The position numbers and the translations under genes are program-made. The notes under the pieces are model-generated. The model was not told where the DNA came from, searched no databases, and saw only the letters and a list, made by a program, of their open reading frames with translations. From assembly GCA_963966185.1 (NCBI GenBank), contig CAWZYM010000212.1, positions 324,501 to 388,500 on the forward strand: a stretch of DNA of 64,000 nt, read 5' to 3'. Origin of the DNA: Rhabditoides inermis. Lineage: Eukaryota; Nematoda; Chromadorea; Rhabditida; Rhabditidae. This document shows positions 1 through 12,200 of the stretch, in pieces; within the stretch, counting starts at the first letter, position 1; every line of letters starts with the position of its first letter.

Positions 1-810
1 ACAGAATCGGGAATAACGGTAATTTATATCAGAGTCTGACAACTCAGCTGACCAATTCACCAAAGAGAGATCTTGGATAATAGCATTGTAGTCACCGTTA
101 CGATAGTCATAAGCAGCGTGGGCAGTATCACGCGCTCTTTTGCATATCAACGTCATTTCTCCTTCCACACAACAATGATCAGAATACGCGATCCCCACAC
201 GCACATTATTGATCAAGGTTCGATCAGTGGAGAGAATTAAATCGAGTATGTTCATGCCACGAGTTGGCTCTGTCACTAGTTGATAGAGACCTAGGGAGTT
301 ACAATACGAGAGAAAACCTTGTGAGGATGCAGTACTTGCGCTTTGAGAATGCCACCGTATACCAGGGAAATTCAAATCACCAACGATAAGAAGCGTGCAA
401 TCAACGTTTAGATCCTTCACAAACTGGGAGAAGAGCGGAGTAAATTGCGGATCTGATCCTGGAGGTCTATACAACTCAATCAGAACAAACTCAGATACAC
501 CACATGAAATCCGGACAGCGACACAATCAAAAGAGCAACAGCTGTGGACTGCAAGCAGTGTGTTTTGAACGCGCGCAGAAATGCAAACGAGTACTCCTCC
601 ACCACCCTTATGAGTTCTTGCCACGGAATGGCACGTATATGATGGAAAGGTTGGGACATGGTCAGAGGGACTAAGCCAAGTTTCACAGATAACATTGATT
701 GATATGGGAAAGTTAGACAAACGATGAGTTAATAAACTTAGATTTTTACGAATAGAACGAATATTACACGAAAAAAGACTAACTAGATTGCTCTCAGTGC
801 TCTTAGACAT
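1..810 (-). CDS. LINE ORF2, endonuclease domain (partial, runs off left edge)
   Basis: An open frame runs from an ATG at 810-808 to the window edge, 270 codons without a stop. It shows the exonuclease-endonuclease-phosphatase signature of LINE ORF2 proteins: SCNIRSI near residue 14, the catalytic glutamate in ICETWL near 41-46, a glycine-rich KGGGGVLV segment near 69-76, IELYRPPGS near 111, the metal/active-site VGDLNFPG near 143-150 and the terminal SDHCCVE near 215. After it comes YDYRNGDYNAI..., the linker that precedes the reverse transcriptase in CR1/Jockey-type elements. This nuclease nicks target DNA to prime reverse transcription. The ATG overlaps the ORF1 stop by 8 nt (ATGTCTAA). The RT and C-terminal regions lie outside the window. 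Confidence 0.88.
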   Translation of the reverse strand, partial: MSKSTESNLVSLFSCNIRSIRKNLSLLTHRLSNFPISINVICETWLSPSDHVPTFPSYTCHSVARTHKGGGGVLVCISARVQNTLLAVHSCCSFDCVAVRISCGVSEFVLIELYRPPGSDPQFTPLFSQFVKDLNVDCTLLIVGDLNFPGIRWHSQSASTASSQGFLSYCNSLGLYQLVTEPTRGMNILDLILSTDRTLINNVRVGIAYSDHCCVEGEMTLICKRARDTAHAAYDYRNGDYNAIIQDLSLVNWSAELSDSDINYRYSRFC

Positions 811-1666
811 TTACGGTAGATCCCTCGTTATCATCCTCCCCACCCTTTCCGGCGTCAGCAGAGTCGACGCCCGCATCAGAGATCGCCTGTCCACTTGTCG
901 CACTCCCCGACGGGCCCTTCCAGTAGAAGAGGTGCTCGATGGACATGTTACGGACACAGTACCTAGGCGAGTGGATCTGCTCATTAACGGACAACACATA
1001 TCTACGCAGTTGCTTATCTCTCTCCCTCTCGAGGTAGGTCTGGTCGTCGCGAGCGAAGTGTCCAGCCTTCCGTCCGAGCATCGCCTTCACTTCCGGCTTG
1101 TGGTCCACGTCACGCAGCACGATCTTGATCGGTCTGTATCCGTTCCTGGTTCGGTCCCTCTTGTGCGGAAAACGGAAGCTCTCCTTGATGTTGGCTGCAA
1201 GGATGCCGTTCTCCTCCAGGATGTTCTTCAGTTCCGCGGTCAGTGTCTCGCTCGTCTCGTCGTCCTTCTCCGGTCGTCCAATCAGCACAATCCTTTCGTC
1301 CTTTCCGTCTCTCTTCCGCTCCTCCTTCATCTTTCCACTCGCCACGTACTGCTCAAATTCGGGATGTCGCGGAGCACGAGCGATCACATGTTTGATGTCG
1401 TACACATCGAAAGCAACCTTCGTCTTCTCCTTCTCCATCTTCTGCTTTTCCTCCACTACTTTCTTACTATTCCGACAGTCCGTGATCAGCTCCTCCAGGT
1501 TCTTCTCAATGATCTTTGTCTGAACATCGATGGTTGCCGACTGCGATGCCAGCGTCTCCAACAGCTTCTTGATTGTATCCGCCTGCTGCCCCACCAGCTT
1601 CTTCGCAGCACTCAAGTCCGCCAGAACAGCATAGTACCTCGTCTTGTAGTCTTCTTCGTCGACCAT
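803..1666 (-). CDS. LINE ORF1 protein (coiled coil plus RRM-like RNA-binding region)
   Basis: This is a 287-residue ORF immediately 5' of ORF2. Residues about 15-95 are charged and heptad-like with few helix breakers, as in ORF1 trimerisation coiled coils. Residues about 120-235 (starting RIVLIGRPEK, then YRPIKIVLRDV, MLGRKAGHF and the basic ERERDKQLRRYV) have the layout of the RRM plus C-terminal domain of L1-type ORF1 proteins, which coat LINE RNA. The last 40 residues are rich in Gly, Ser, Asp and Glu. The ATG at 1666 is the first in frame after the satellite. Identification rests on position and architecture, since ORF1 proteins diverge quickly. A long open frame on the other strand over the same bases is a shadow. 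Confidence 0.8.
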   Translation of the reverse strand: MVDEEDYKTRYYAVLADLSAAKKLVGQQADTIKKLLETLASQSATIDVQTKIIEKNLEELITDCRNSKKVVEEKQKMEKEKTKVAFDVYDIKHVIARAPRHPEFEQYVASGKMKEERKRDGKDERIVLIGRPEKDDETSETLTAELKNILEENGILAANIKESFRFPHKRDRTRNGYRPIKIVLRDVDHKPEVKAMLGRKAGHFARDDQTYLERERDKQLRRYVLSVNEQIHSPRYCVRNMSIEHLFYWKGPSGSATSGQAISDAGVDSADAGKGGEDDNEGSTVNV

Positions 1667-1710
1667 TTAAAACAACAGCCAACCGCACGCAGACAACAAC
1701 GAAAGGGGAA

Positions 1711-3250
1711 TGTATGTAGAATGTGTAGAATGTGTAGAATGTGTAGAATCTGTAGAATGTGTAAAATGTGTAGAATGTGTAGAATGTGAAAAATGTGAAA
1801 AATGTGTAGAATGTGTAGAATGTGTAGAATGTGCCGAATGTGCAGAATGTGTAGAATGTGTAGATTGTGCAAAATGTGTAGAATGTGCAGAATGTGCATA
1901 ATGTGTAGAATGTGTAGAATGTGTAGAATGTAAAGAATGTGTAGAATGTGTAGAATGTGTAGAATGTGTAGAATGTAAAGAATGTGCAAAATGTGTAGAA
2001 TGTGCAGAATGTGTAGAATGTGTAGAATGTGTAGAAAGTTCAGAATGTGCAGAACGTGTAGAATGTGCAGAATGCGTAGATTGTGCAGAATGTGTAGAAT
2101 GTGCAGAATGTGCAGAATGTGCAGAATGTGCAGAATGTGCAAAATGTAAAGAATGTGCAGAATGTACAGAATGTGCATAATGTGTAGAATGTGTAGAATG
2201 TACAGAATGTGCAGAATGTGCAGAATGTGTAGAATGTGTACAATGTGCCGAATGTACAGAATGTGTAGAATGTGTAGAATGTGTAGAATGTGTAGAATGT
2301 GTAGAATGTGTAGAATGTGTAGAATGTGTAGAATGTGTAGAATGTGTAGAATGTGTAGAATGTGTAGAATGTGTAGAATGTGTAGAATGTGTAGAATGTG
2401 TAGAATGTGTAGAATGTGTAGAATGTGTAGAATGTGTAGAATGTGTAGAATGTGTAGAATGTGTAGAATGTGTAGAATGTGTAGAATGTGTAGAATGTGT
2501 AGAATGTGTAGAATGTGTAGAATGTGTAGAATGTGTAGAATGTGTAGAATGTGTAGAATGTGTAGAATGTGTAGAATGTGTAGAATGTAAAGAATGTGCA
2601 AAATGTGTAGAATGTGCAGATTGTGTAGAATGTGTAGAATGTGCAGAATGTGTAGAATGTGCAGAATGTGTAGAATGTGTAGAATGTGTACACTGTGCCG
2701 AATGTACAGATTGTGTAGAATGTGTAGAATGTGTAGAATGTGTATAGAATGTGTAGAATGTGTAGAATGTGTAGAATGTGTAGAATGTGTAGAATGTGTA
2801 GAATGTGTAGAATGTGTAGACAGTGTAGAATGTGTAGAATGTGTAGAATGTGTAGAATGTGTAGAATGTGTAGAATGTGTAGAATTTGTAGAATGTGTAG
2901 AATGTGTAGAATGTGTAAAATGTGCAGAATGTGTAGAATGTGCAGAATGTGTAGAATGTGCAGAATGTGTAGAATGTGTAGAATGTGCAGAATGTGCAGA
3001 TTGTGTAGAATGTGTAGAATGTGCAGAATGTGTAGAATGTGCAGAATGTGTAGAATGTGTAGAATGTGTACACTGTGCCGAATGTACAGATTGTGTAGAA
3101 TGTGTAGAATGTGTAGAATGTGTAGAATGTGTAGACAGTGTAGAATGTGTAGAATGTGTAGAATGTGTAGAATGTGTAGAATGTGTAGAATTTGTAGAAT
3201 GTGTAGAATGTGTAGAATGTGTAGAATATGTAGAATTTGTAGAATGTGTA
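1711..3250. repeat. Diverged left edge of satellite array 1
   Basis: Monomers here carry many substitutions (GTGCAGAAT, GTAAAGAAT, GTACAGAAT, GTGCATAAT). The stretch at about 2030-2105 (AAGTTCAGAAT, GTGCAGAACGTG, GCAGAATGCGTAGATTG) matches, in the same order, the variant string of the opposite edge at about 20505-20570 and 20928-20995. Both edges therefore derive from one ancestral diverged segment. Confidence 0.75.
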
Positions 3251-6200
3251 GAATGTGTAGAATGTGTAGAATTTGTAGAATGTGTAGAATGTGTAGAATG
3301 TGTAGAATGTGTAGAATGTGTAGAATGTGTAGAATGTGTAGAATGTGTAGAATGTGTAGAATGTGTAGAATGTGTAGAATGTGTAGAATGTGTAGAATGT
3401 GTAGAATGTGTAGAATGTGTAGAATGTGTAGAATGTGTAGAATGTGTAGAATGTGTAGAATGTGTAGAATGTGTAGAATGTGTAGAATGTGTAGAATGTG
3501 TAGAATGTGTAGAATGTGTAGAATGTGTAGAATGTGTAGAATGTGTAGAATGTGTAGAATGTGTAGAATGTGTAGAATGTGTAGAATGTGTAGAATGTGT
3601 AGAATGTGTAGAATGTGTAGAATGTGTAGAATGTGTAGAATGTGTAGAATGTGTAGAATGTGTAGAATGTGTAGAATGTGTAGATTGTGTAGAATGTGTA
3701 GAATGTGTAGAATGTGTAGAATGTGTAGATTGTGTAGAATGTGTAGAATGTGTAGAATGTGTAGAATGTGTAGAATGTGTAGAATGTGTAGAATGTGTAG
3801 AATGTGTAGAATGTGTAGAATGTGTAGAATGTGTAGAATGTGTAGAATGTGTACAATGTGCCGAATGTACAGAATGTGAAGAATGTGTAGAAAGTGTAGA
3901 ATGTGTAGAATGTGTAGAATGTACAGAATGTGCAGAATGTGTAGAATGTGTACAATGTGCCGAATGTACAGAATGTGTAGAATGTGTAGAATGTGTAGAA
4001 TGTGTAGAATGTGTACAATGTGCCGAATGTACAGAATGTGTAGAATGTGTAGAATGTGTAGAATGTGTAGAATATGTAGAATGTGTAGAATGTGTAGAAT
4101 GTGTAGAATGTGTAGAATGTGTAGAATGTGTAGAATGTGTAGAATGTGTAGAATGTGTAGAATGTGTAGAATGTGTAGAATGTGTAGAATGTGTAGAATG
4201 TGTAGAATGTGTAGAATGTGTAGAATGTGTAGAATGTGTAGAATGTGTAGAATGTGTAGAATGTGTAGAATGTGTAGAATGTGTAGAATGTGTAGAATGT
4301 GTAGAATGTGTAGAATGTGTAGAATGTGTAGAATGTGTAGAATGTGTAGAATGTGTAGAATGTGTAGAATGTGTAGAATGTGTAGAATGTGTAGAATGTG
4401 TAGAATGTGTAGAATGTGTAGAATGTGTAGAATGTGTAGAATGTGTAGAATGTGTAGAATGTGTAGAATGTGTAGAATGTGTAGAATGTGTAGAATGTGT
4501 AGAATGTGTAGAATGTGTAGAATGTGTAGAATGTGTAGAATGTGTAGAATGTGTAGAATGTGTAGAATGTGTAGAATGTGTAGAATGTGTAGAATGTGTA
4601 GAATGTGTAGAATGTGTAGAATGTGTAGAATGTGTAGAATGTGTAGAATGTGTAGAATGTGTAGAATGTGTAGAATGTGTAGAATGTGTAGAATGTGTAG
4701 AATGTGTAGAATGTGTAGAATGTGTAGAATGTGTAGAATGTGTAGAATGTGTAGAATGTGTAGAATGTGTAGAATGTGTAGAATGTGTAGAATGTGTAGA
4801 ATGTGTAGAATGTAAAAAATGTGCAAAATGTGTAGAATGTGTAGAATGTGTAGAATGTGTAGAATGTGTAGAATGTGTAGAATGTGTAGAATGTGTAGAA
4901 TGTGTAGAATGTGTAGAATGTGTAGAATGTGTAGAATGTGTAGAATGTGTAGAATGTGTAGAATGTGTAGAATGTGTAGAATGTGTAGAATGTGTAGAAT
5001 GTGTAGAATGTGTAGGAGTGTAGAATGTGTAGAATGTGTAGAATGTGTAGAATGTGTAGAATGTGTAGAATGTGTAGAATGTGTAGAATGTGTAGAATGT
5101 GTAGAATGTGTAGAATGTGTAGAATGTGTAGAATGTGTAGAATGTGTAGAATGTGTAGAATGTGTAGAATGTGTAGAATGTGTAGAATGTGTAGAATGTG
5201 TAGAATGTGTAGAATGTGTAGAATGTGTAGAATGTGTAGAATGTGTAGAATGTGTAGAATGTGTAGAATGTGTAGAATGTGTAGAATGTGTAGAATGTGT
5301 AGAATGTGTAGAATGTGTAGAATGTGTAGAATGTGTAGAATGTGTAGAATGTGTAGAATGTGTAGAATGTGTAGAATGTGTAGAATGTGTAGAATGTGTA
5401 GAATGTGTAGAATGTGTAGAATGTGTAGAATGTGTAGAATGTGTAGAATGTGTAGAATGTGTAGAATGTGTAGAATGTGTAGGAGTGTAGAATGTGTAGA
5501 ATATGTAGAATGTGTAGAATGTGTAGAATGTGTAGAATGTGTAGAATGTGTAGAATGTGTAGAATGTGTAGAATGTGTAGAATGTGTAGAATGTGTAGAA
5601 TGTGTAGAATGTGTAGGAGTGTAGAATGTGTAGAATGTGTAGAATGTGTAGAATGTAAAAAATGTGCAAAATGTGTAGAATGTGTAGAATGTGTAGAATG
5701 TGTAGAATGTGTAGAATGTGTAATGTAAAAAATGTGCAAAATGTGTAGAATGTGTAGAATGTGTAGAATGTGTAGAATGTGTAGAATGTGTAGAATGTGT
5801 AGAATGTGTAGAATGTGTAGAATGTAAAAAATGTGCAAAATGTGTAGAATGTGTAGAATGTGTAGAATGTGTAGAATGTGCAGAATGTGTAGGAGTGTAG
5901 AATGTGTAGAATATGTAGAATTTGTAGAATGTGTAAAATGTGCAGAATGTGTAGAATGTGTAGAATGTGTAGAATGTGTAGAATGTGTAGAATGTGTAGA
6001 ATGTGTAGAATGTGTAGAATGTGTAGAATGTGTAGAATGTGTAGAATGTGTAGAATGTGTAGAATGTGTAGAATGTGTAGAATGTGTAGAATGTGTAGAA
6101 TGTGTAGAATGTGTAGAATGTGTAGAATGTGTAGAATGTGTAGAATGTGTAGAATGTGTAGAATGTGTAGAATGTGTAGAATGTGTAGAATGTGTAGAAT

Positions 6201-9200
6201 GTGTAGAATGTGTAGAATGTGTAGAATGTGTAGAATGTGTAGAATGTGTAGAATGTGTAGAATGTGTAGAATGTGTAGAATGTGTAGAATGTGTAGAATG
6301 TGTACAATGTGTAAAATGTGCAGAATGTGTAGAATGTGTAGAATGTGTAGAATGTGTAGAATGTGTAGAATGTGTAGAATGTGTAGAATGTGTAGAATGT
6401 GTAGAATGTGTAGAATGTGTAGAATGTGTAGAATGTGTAGAATGTGTAGAATGTGTAGAATGTGTAGAATGTGTAGAATGTGTAGAATGTGTAGAATGTG
6501 TAGAATGTGTAGAATGTGTAGAATGTGTAGAATGTGTAGAATGTGTAGAATGTGTAGAATGTGTAGAATGTGTAGAATGTGTAGAATGTGTAGAATGTGT
6601 AGAATGTGTAGGAGTGTAGAATGTGTAGAATGTGTAGAATGTGTAGAATGTAAAAAATGTGCAAAATGTGTAGAATGTGTAGAATGTGTAGAATGTGTAG
6701 AATGTGTAGAATGTGTAATGTAAAAAATGTGCAAAATGTGTAGAATGTGTAGAATGTGTAGAATGTGTAGAATGTGTAGAATGTGTAGAATGTGTAGAAT
6801 GTGTAGAATGTGTAGAATGTAAAAAATGTGCAAAATGTGTAGAATGTGTAGAATGTGTAGAATGTGTAGAATGTGCAGAATGTGTAGGAGTGTAGAATGT
6901 GTAGAATATGTAGAATTTGTAGAATGTGTAAAATGTGCAGAATGTGTAGAATGTGTAGAATGTGTAGAATGTGTAGAATGTGTAGAATGTGTAGAATGTG
7001 TAGAATGTGTAGAATGTGTAGAATGTGTAGAATGTGTAGAATGTGTAGAATGTGTAGAATGTGTAGAATGTGTAGAATGTGTAGAATGTGTAGAATGTGT
7101 AGAATGTGTAGAATGTGTAGAATGTGTAGAATGTGTAGAATGTGTAGAATGTGTAGAATGTGTAGAATGTGTAGAATGTGTAGAATGTGTAGAATGTAAA
7201 AAATGTGCAAAATGTGTAGAATGTGTAGAATGTGTAGAATGTAAAAAATGTGCAAAATGTGTAGAATGTGTAGAATGTGTAGAATGTGTAGAATGTGTAG
7301 AATGTGTAGAATGTGTAGAATGTGCAGAATGTGTAGGAGTGTAGAATGTGTAGAATGTGTAGAATGTGTAGAATGTGTAGAATGTGTAGAATGTGTAGAA
7401 TGTGTAGAATGTGTAGAATGTGTAGAATGTGTAGAATGTGTAGAATGTGTAGAATGTGTAGAATGTGTAGAATGTGTAGAATGTGTAGAATGTGTAGAAT
7501 GTGTAGAATGTGTAGAATGTGTAGAATGTGTAGAATGTGTAGAATGTGTAGAATGTGTAGAATGTGTAGAATGTGTAGAATGTGTAGAATGTGTAGAATG
7601 TGTAGAATGTGTAGAATGTGTACAATGTGCCGAATGTACAGAATGTGAAGAATGTGTAGAATGTGTAGAATGTGTAGAATGTGTAGAATGTGTAGAATGT
7701 GTAGAATGTGTAGAATGTGTAGAATGTGTAGAATGTGTAGAATGTGTAGAATGTGTAGAATGTGTAGAATGTGTAGAATGTGTAGAATGTGTAGAATGTG
7801 TAGAATGTGTAGAATGTGTAGAATGTGTAGAATGTGTAGAATGTGTAGAATGTGTAGAATGTGTAGAATGTGTAGAATGTGTAGAATGTGTAGAATGTGT
7901 AGAATGTGTAGAATGTGTAGAATGTGTAGAATGTGTAGAATGTGTAGAATGTGTAGAATGTGTAGAATGTGTAGAATGTGTAGAATGTGTAGAATGTGTA
8001 GAATGTGTAGAATGTGTAGAATGTGTAGAATGTGTAGAATGTGTAGAATGTGTAGAATGTGTAGAATGTGTAGAATGTGTAGAATGTGTAGAATGTGTAG
8101 AATGTGTAGAATGTGTAGAATGTGTAGAATGTGTAGAATGTGTAGAATGTGTAGAATGTGTAGAATGTGTAGAATGTGTAGAATGTGTAGAATGTGTAGA
8201 ATGTGTAGAATGTGTAGAATGTGTAGAATGTGTAGAATGTAAAAAATGTGCAAAATGTGTAGAATGTGTAGAATGTGTAGAATGTGTAGAATGTGTAGAA
8301 TGTAAAAAATGTGCAAAATGTGTAGAATGTGTAGAATGTGTAGAATGTAAAAAATGTGCAAAATGTGTAGAATGTGTAGAATGTGTAGAATGTGTAGAAT
8401 GTGTAGAATGTAAAAAATGTGCAAAATGTGTAGAATGTGTAGAATGTGTAGAATGTAAAAAATGTGCAAAATGTGTAGAATGTGTAGAATGTGTAGAATG
8501 TGTAGAATGTGTAGAATGTGTAGAATGTGTAGAATGTGCAGAATGTGTAGGAATGTGTAGAATGTGTAGAATGTGTAGAATGTGTAGAATGTGTAGAATG
8601 TGTAGAATGTGTAGAATGTGTAGAATGTGTAGAATGTGTAGAATGTGTAGAATGTGTAGAATGTGTAGAATGTGTAGAATGTGTAGAATGTGTAGAATGT
8701 GTAGAATGTGTAGAATGTGTAGAATGTGTAGAATGTGTAGAATGTGTAGAATGTGTAGAATGTGTAGAATGTGTAGAATGTGTAGAATGTGTAGAATGTG
8801 TAGAATGTGTAGAATGTGTAGAATGTGTAGAATGTGTAGAATGTGTAGAATGTGTAGAATGTGTAGAATGTGTAGAATGTGTAGAATGTGTAGAATGTGT
8901 AGAATGTGTAGAATGTGTAGAATGTGTAGAATGTGTAGAATGTGTAGAATGTGTAGAATGTGTAGAATGTAAAAAATGTGCAAAATGTGTAGAATGTGTA
9001 GAATGTGTAGAATGTGTAGAATGTGTAGAATGTAAAAAATGTGCAAAATGTGTAGAATGTGTAGAATGTGTAGAATGTGTAGAATGTGTAGAATGTGTAG
9101 AATGTGTAGAATGTGTAGAATGTGTAGAATGTGTAGAATGTGTAGAATGTGCAGAATGTGTAGGAGTGTAGAATGTGTAGAATGTGTAGAATGTGTAGAA

Positions 9201-12200
9201 TGTGTAGAATGTGTAGAATGTGTAGAATGTGTAGAATGTGTAGAATGTGTAGAATGTGTAGAATGTGTAGAATGTGTAGAATGTGTAGAATGTGTAGAAT
9301 GTGTAGAATGTGTAGAATGTGTAGAATGTGTAGAATGTGTAGAATGTGTAGAATGTGTAGAATGTGTAGAATGTGTAGAATGTGTAGAATGTGTAGAATG
9401 TGTAGAATGTGTAGAATGTGTAGAATGTGTAGAATGTGTAGAATGTGTAGAATGTGTAGAATGTGTAGAATGTGTAGAATGTGTAGAATGTGTAGAATGT
9501 GTAGAATGTGTAGAATGTGTAGAATGTGTAGAATGTGTAGAATGTGTAGAATGTGTAGAATGTGTAGAATGTGTAGAATGTGTAGAATGTGTAGAATGTG
9601 TAGAATGTGTAGAATGTGTAGAATGTGTAGAATGTGTAGAATGTGTAGAATGTGTAGAATGTGTAGAATGTGTAGAATGTGTAGAATGTGTAGAATGTGT
9701 AGAATGTGTAGAATGTGTAGAATGTGTAGGAGTGTAGAATGTGTAGAATGTGTAGAATGTGTAGAATGTAAAAAATGTGCAAAATGTGTAGAATGTGTAG
9801 AATGTGTAGAATGTGTAGAATGTGTAGAATGTGTAGAATGTAAAAAATGTGCAAAATGTGTAGAATGTGTAGAATGTGTAGAATGTGTAGAATGTGTAGA
9901 ATGTGTAGAATGTGTAGAATGTGTAGAATGTGTAGAATGTGTAGAATGTGTAGAATGTGTAGAATGTGCAGAATGTGTAGGAGTGTAGAATGTGTAGAAT
10001 GTGTAGAATGTGTAGAATGTGCAGAATGTGTAGGAGTGTAGAATGTGTAGAATGTGTAGAATGTGTAGAATGTGTAGAATGTGTAGAATGTGAATGTGTA
10101 GAATGTGTAGAATGTGTAGAATGTGTAGAATGTGTAGAATGTGTAGAATGTGTAGAATGTGTAGAATGTGTAGAATGTGTAGAATGTGTAGAATGTGTAG
10201 AATGTGTAGAATGTGTAGAATGTGTAGAATGTGTAGAATGTGTAGAATGTGTAGAATGTGTAGAATGTGTAGAATGTGTAGAATGTGTAGAATGTGTAGA
10301 ATGTGTAGAATGTGTAGAATGTGTAGAATGTGTAGAATGTGTAGAATGTGTAGAATGTGTAGAATGTGTAGAATGTGTAGAATGTGTAGAATGTGTAGAA
10401 TGTGTAGAATGTGTAGAATGTGTAGAATGTGTAGAATGTGTAGAATGTGTAGAATGTGTAGAATGTGTAGAATGTGTAGAATGTGTAGAATGTGTAGAAT
10501 GTGTAGAATGTGTAGAATGTGTAGAATGTGTAGAATGTGTAGAATGTGTAGGAGTGTAGAATGTGTAGAATGTGTAGAATGTGTAGAATGTAAAAAATGT
10601 GCAAAATGTGTAGAATGTGTAGAATGTGTAGAATGTGTAGAATGTGTAGAATGTGTAATGTAAAAAATGTGCAAAATGTGTAGAATGTGTAGAATGTGTA
10701 GAATGTGTAGAATGTGTAGAATGTGTAGAATGTGTAGAATGTGTAGAATGTGTAGAATGTAAAAAATGTGCAAAATGTGTAGAATGTGTAGAATGTGTAG
10801 AATGTGTAGAATGTGCAGAATGTGTAGGAGTGTAGAATGTGTAGAATATGTAGAATTTGTAATGTGCAGAATGTGTAGAATGTGTAGAATGTGTAGAATG
10901 TGTAGAATGTGTAGAATGTGTAGAATGTGTAGAATGTGTAGAATGTGTAGAATGTGTAGAATGTGTAGAATGTGTAGAATGTGTAGAATGTGTAGAATGT
11001 GTAGAATGTGTAGAATGTGTAGAATGTGTAGAATGTGTAGAATGTGTAGAATGTGTAGAATGTGTAGAATGTGTAGAATGTGTAGAATGTGTAGAATGTG
11101 TAGAATGTGTAGAATGTGTAGAATGTGTAGAATGTGTAGAATGTGTAGAATGTGTAGAATGTGTAGAATGTGTAGAATGTGTAGAATGTGTAGAATGTGT
11201 AGAATGTGTAGAATGTGTAGAATGTGTAGAATGTGTAGAATGTGCAGAATGTGTAGAATGTGTAGAATGTGTAGAATGTGTAGAATGTGTAGAATGTGTA
11301 GAATGTGTAGAATGTGTAGAATGTGTAGAATGTGTAGAATGTGTAGAATGTGTAGAATGTGTAGAATGTGTAGAATGTGTAGAATGTGTAGAATGTGTAG
11401 AATGTGTAGAATGTGTAGAATGTGTAGAATGTGTAGAATGTGTAGAATGTGTAGAATGTGTAGAATGTGTAGAATGTGTAGAATGTGTAGAATGTGTAGA
11501 ATGTGTAGAATGTGTAGAATGTGTAGAATGTGTAGAATGTGTAGAATGTGTAGAATGTGTAGAATGTGTAGAATGTGTAGAATGTGTAGAATGTGTAGAA
11601 TGTGTAGAATGTGTAGAATGTGTAGAATGTGTAGAATGTGTAGAATGTGTAGAATGTGTAGAATGTGTAGAATGTGTAGAATGTGTAGAATGTGTAGAAT
11701 GTGTAGAATGTGTAGAATGTGTAGAATGTGTAGAATGTGTAGAATGTGTAGAATGTGTAGAATGTGTAGAATGTGTAGAATGTGTAGAATGTGTAGAATG
11801 TGTAGAATGTGTAGAATGTGTAGAATGTGTAGAATGTGTAGAATGTGTAGAATGTGTAGAATGTGTAGAATGTGTAGAATGTGTAGAATGTGTAGAATGT
11901 GTAGAATGTGTAGAATGTGTAGAATGTGTAGAATGTGTAGAATGTGTAGAATGTGTAGAATGTGTAGAATGTGTAGAATGTGTAGAATGTGTAGAATGTG
12001 TAGAATGTGTAGAATGTGTAGAATGTGTAGAATGTGTAGAATGTGTAGAATGTGTAGAATGTGTAGAATGTGTAGAATGTGTAGAATGTGTAGAATGTGT
12101 AGAATGTGTAGAATGTGTAGAATGTGTAGAATGTGTAGAATGTGTAGAATGTAAAAAATGTGCAAAATGTGTAGAATGTGTAGAATGTGTAGAATGTGTA

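Larger units (their letters stand above)
1..1710 (-). mobile_element. Non-LTR (LINE) retrotransposon, 5' half
   Basis: Two overlapping ORFs on the minus strand (ORF1, then an ORF2 that opens with an AP-type endonuclease) define a two-ORF LINE. The reverse transcriptase should lie beyond the left edge. Only about 44 bp (1667-1710) separate the ORF1 start from the 9-bp satellite, so the 5' UTR is very short or has been replaced by the satellite. ORF1 and the visible part of ORF2 have no stop or frameshift, so the copy looks young. The ORF order and the peptide following the endonuclease resemble CR1/L2/Jockey-like clades; the clade is an inference that needs the RT domain. Confidence 0.85.

Noticed and set aside
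788..1789. 333-codon ORF on the plus strand
   Set aside because: It is antisense to the LINE ORF1, has no recognisable domain and ends inside the satellite; the minus-strand ORF1/ORF2 pair explains the region.
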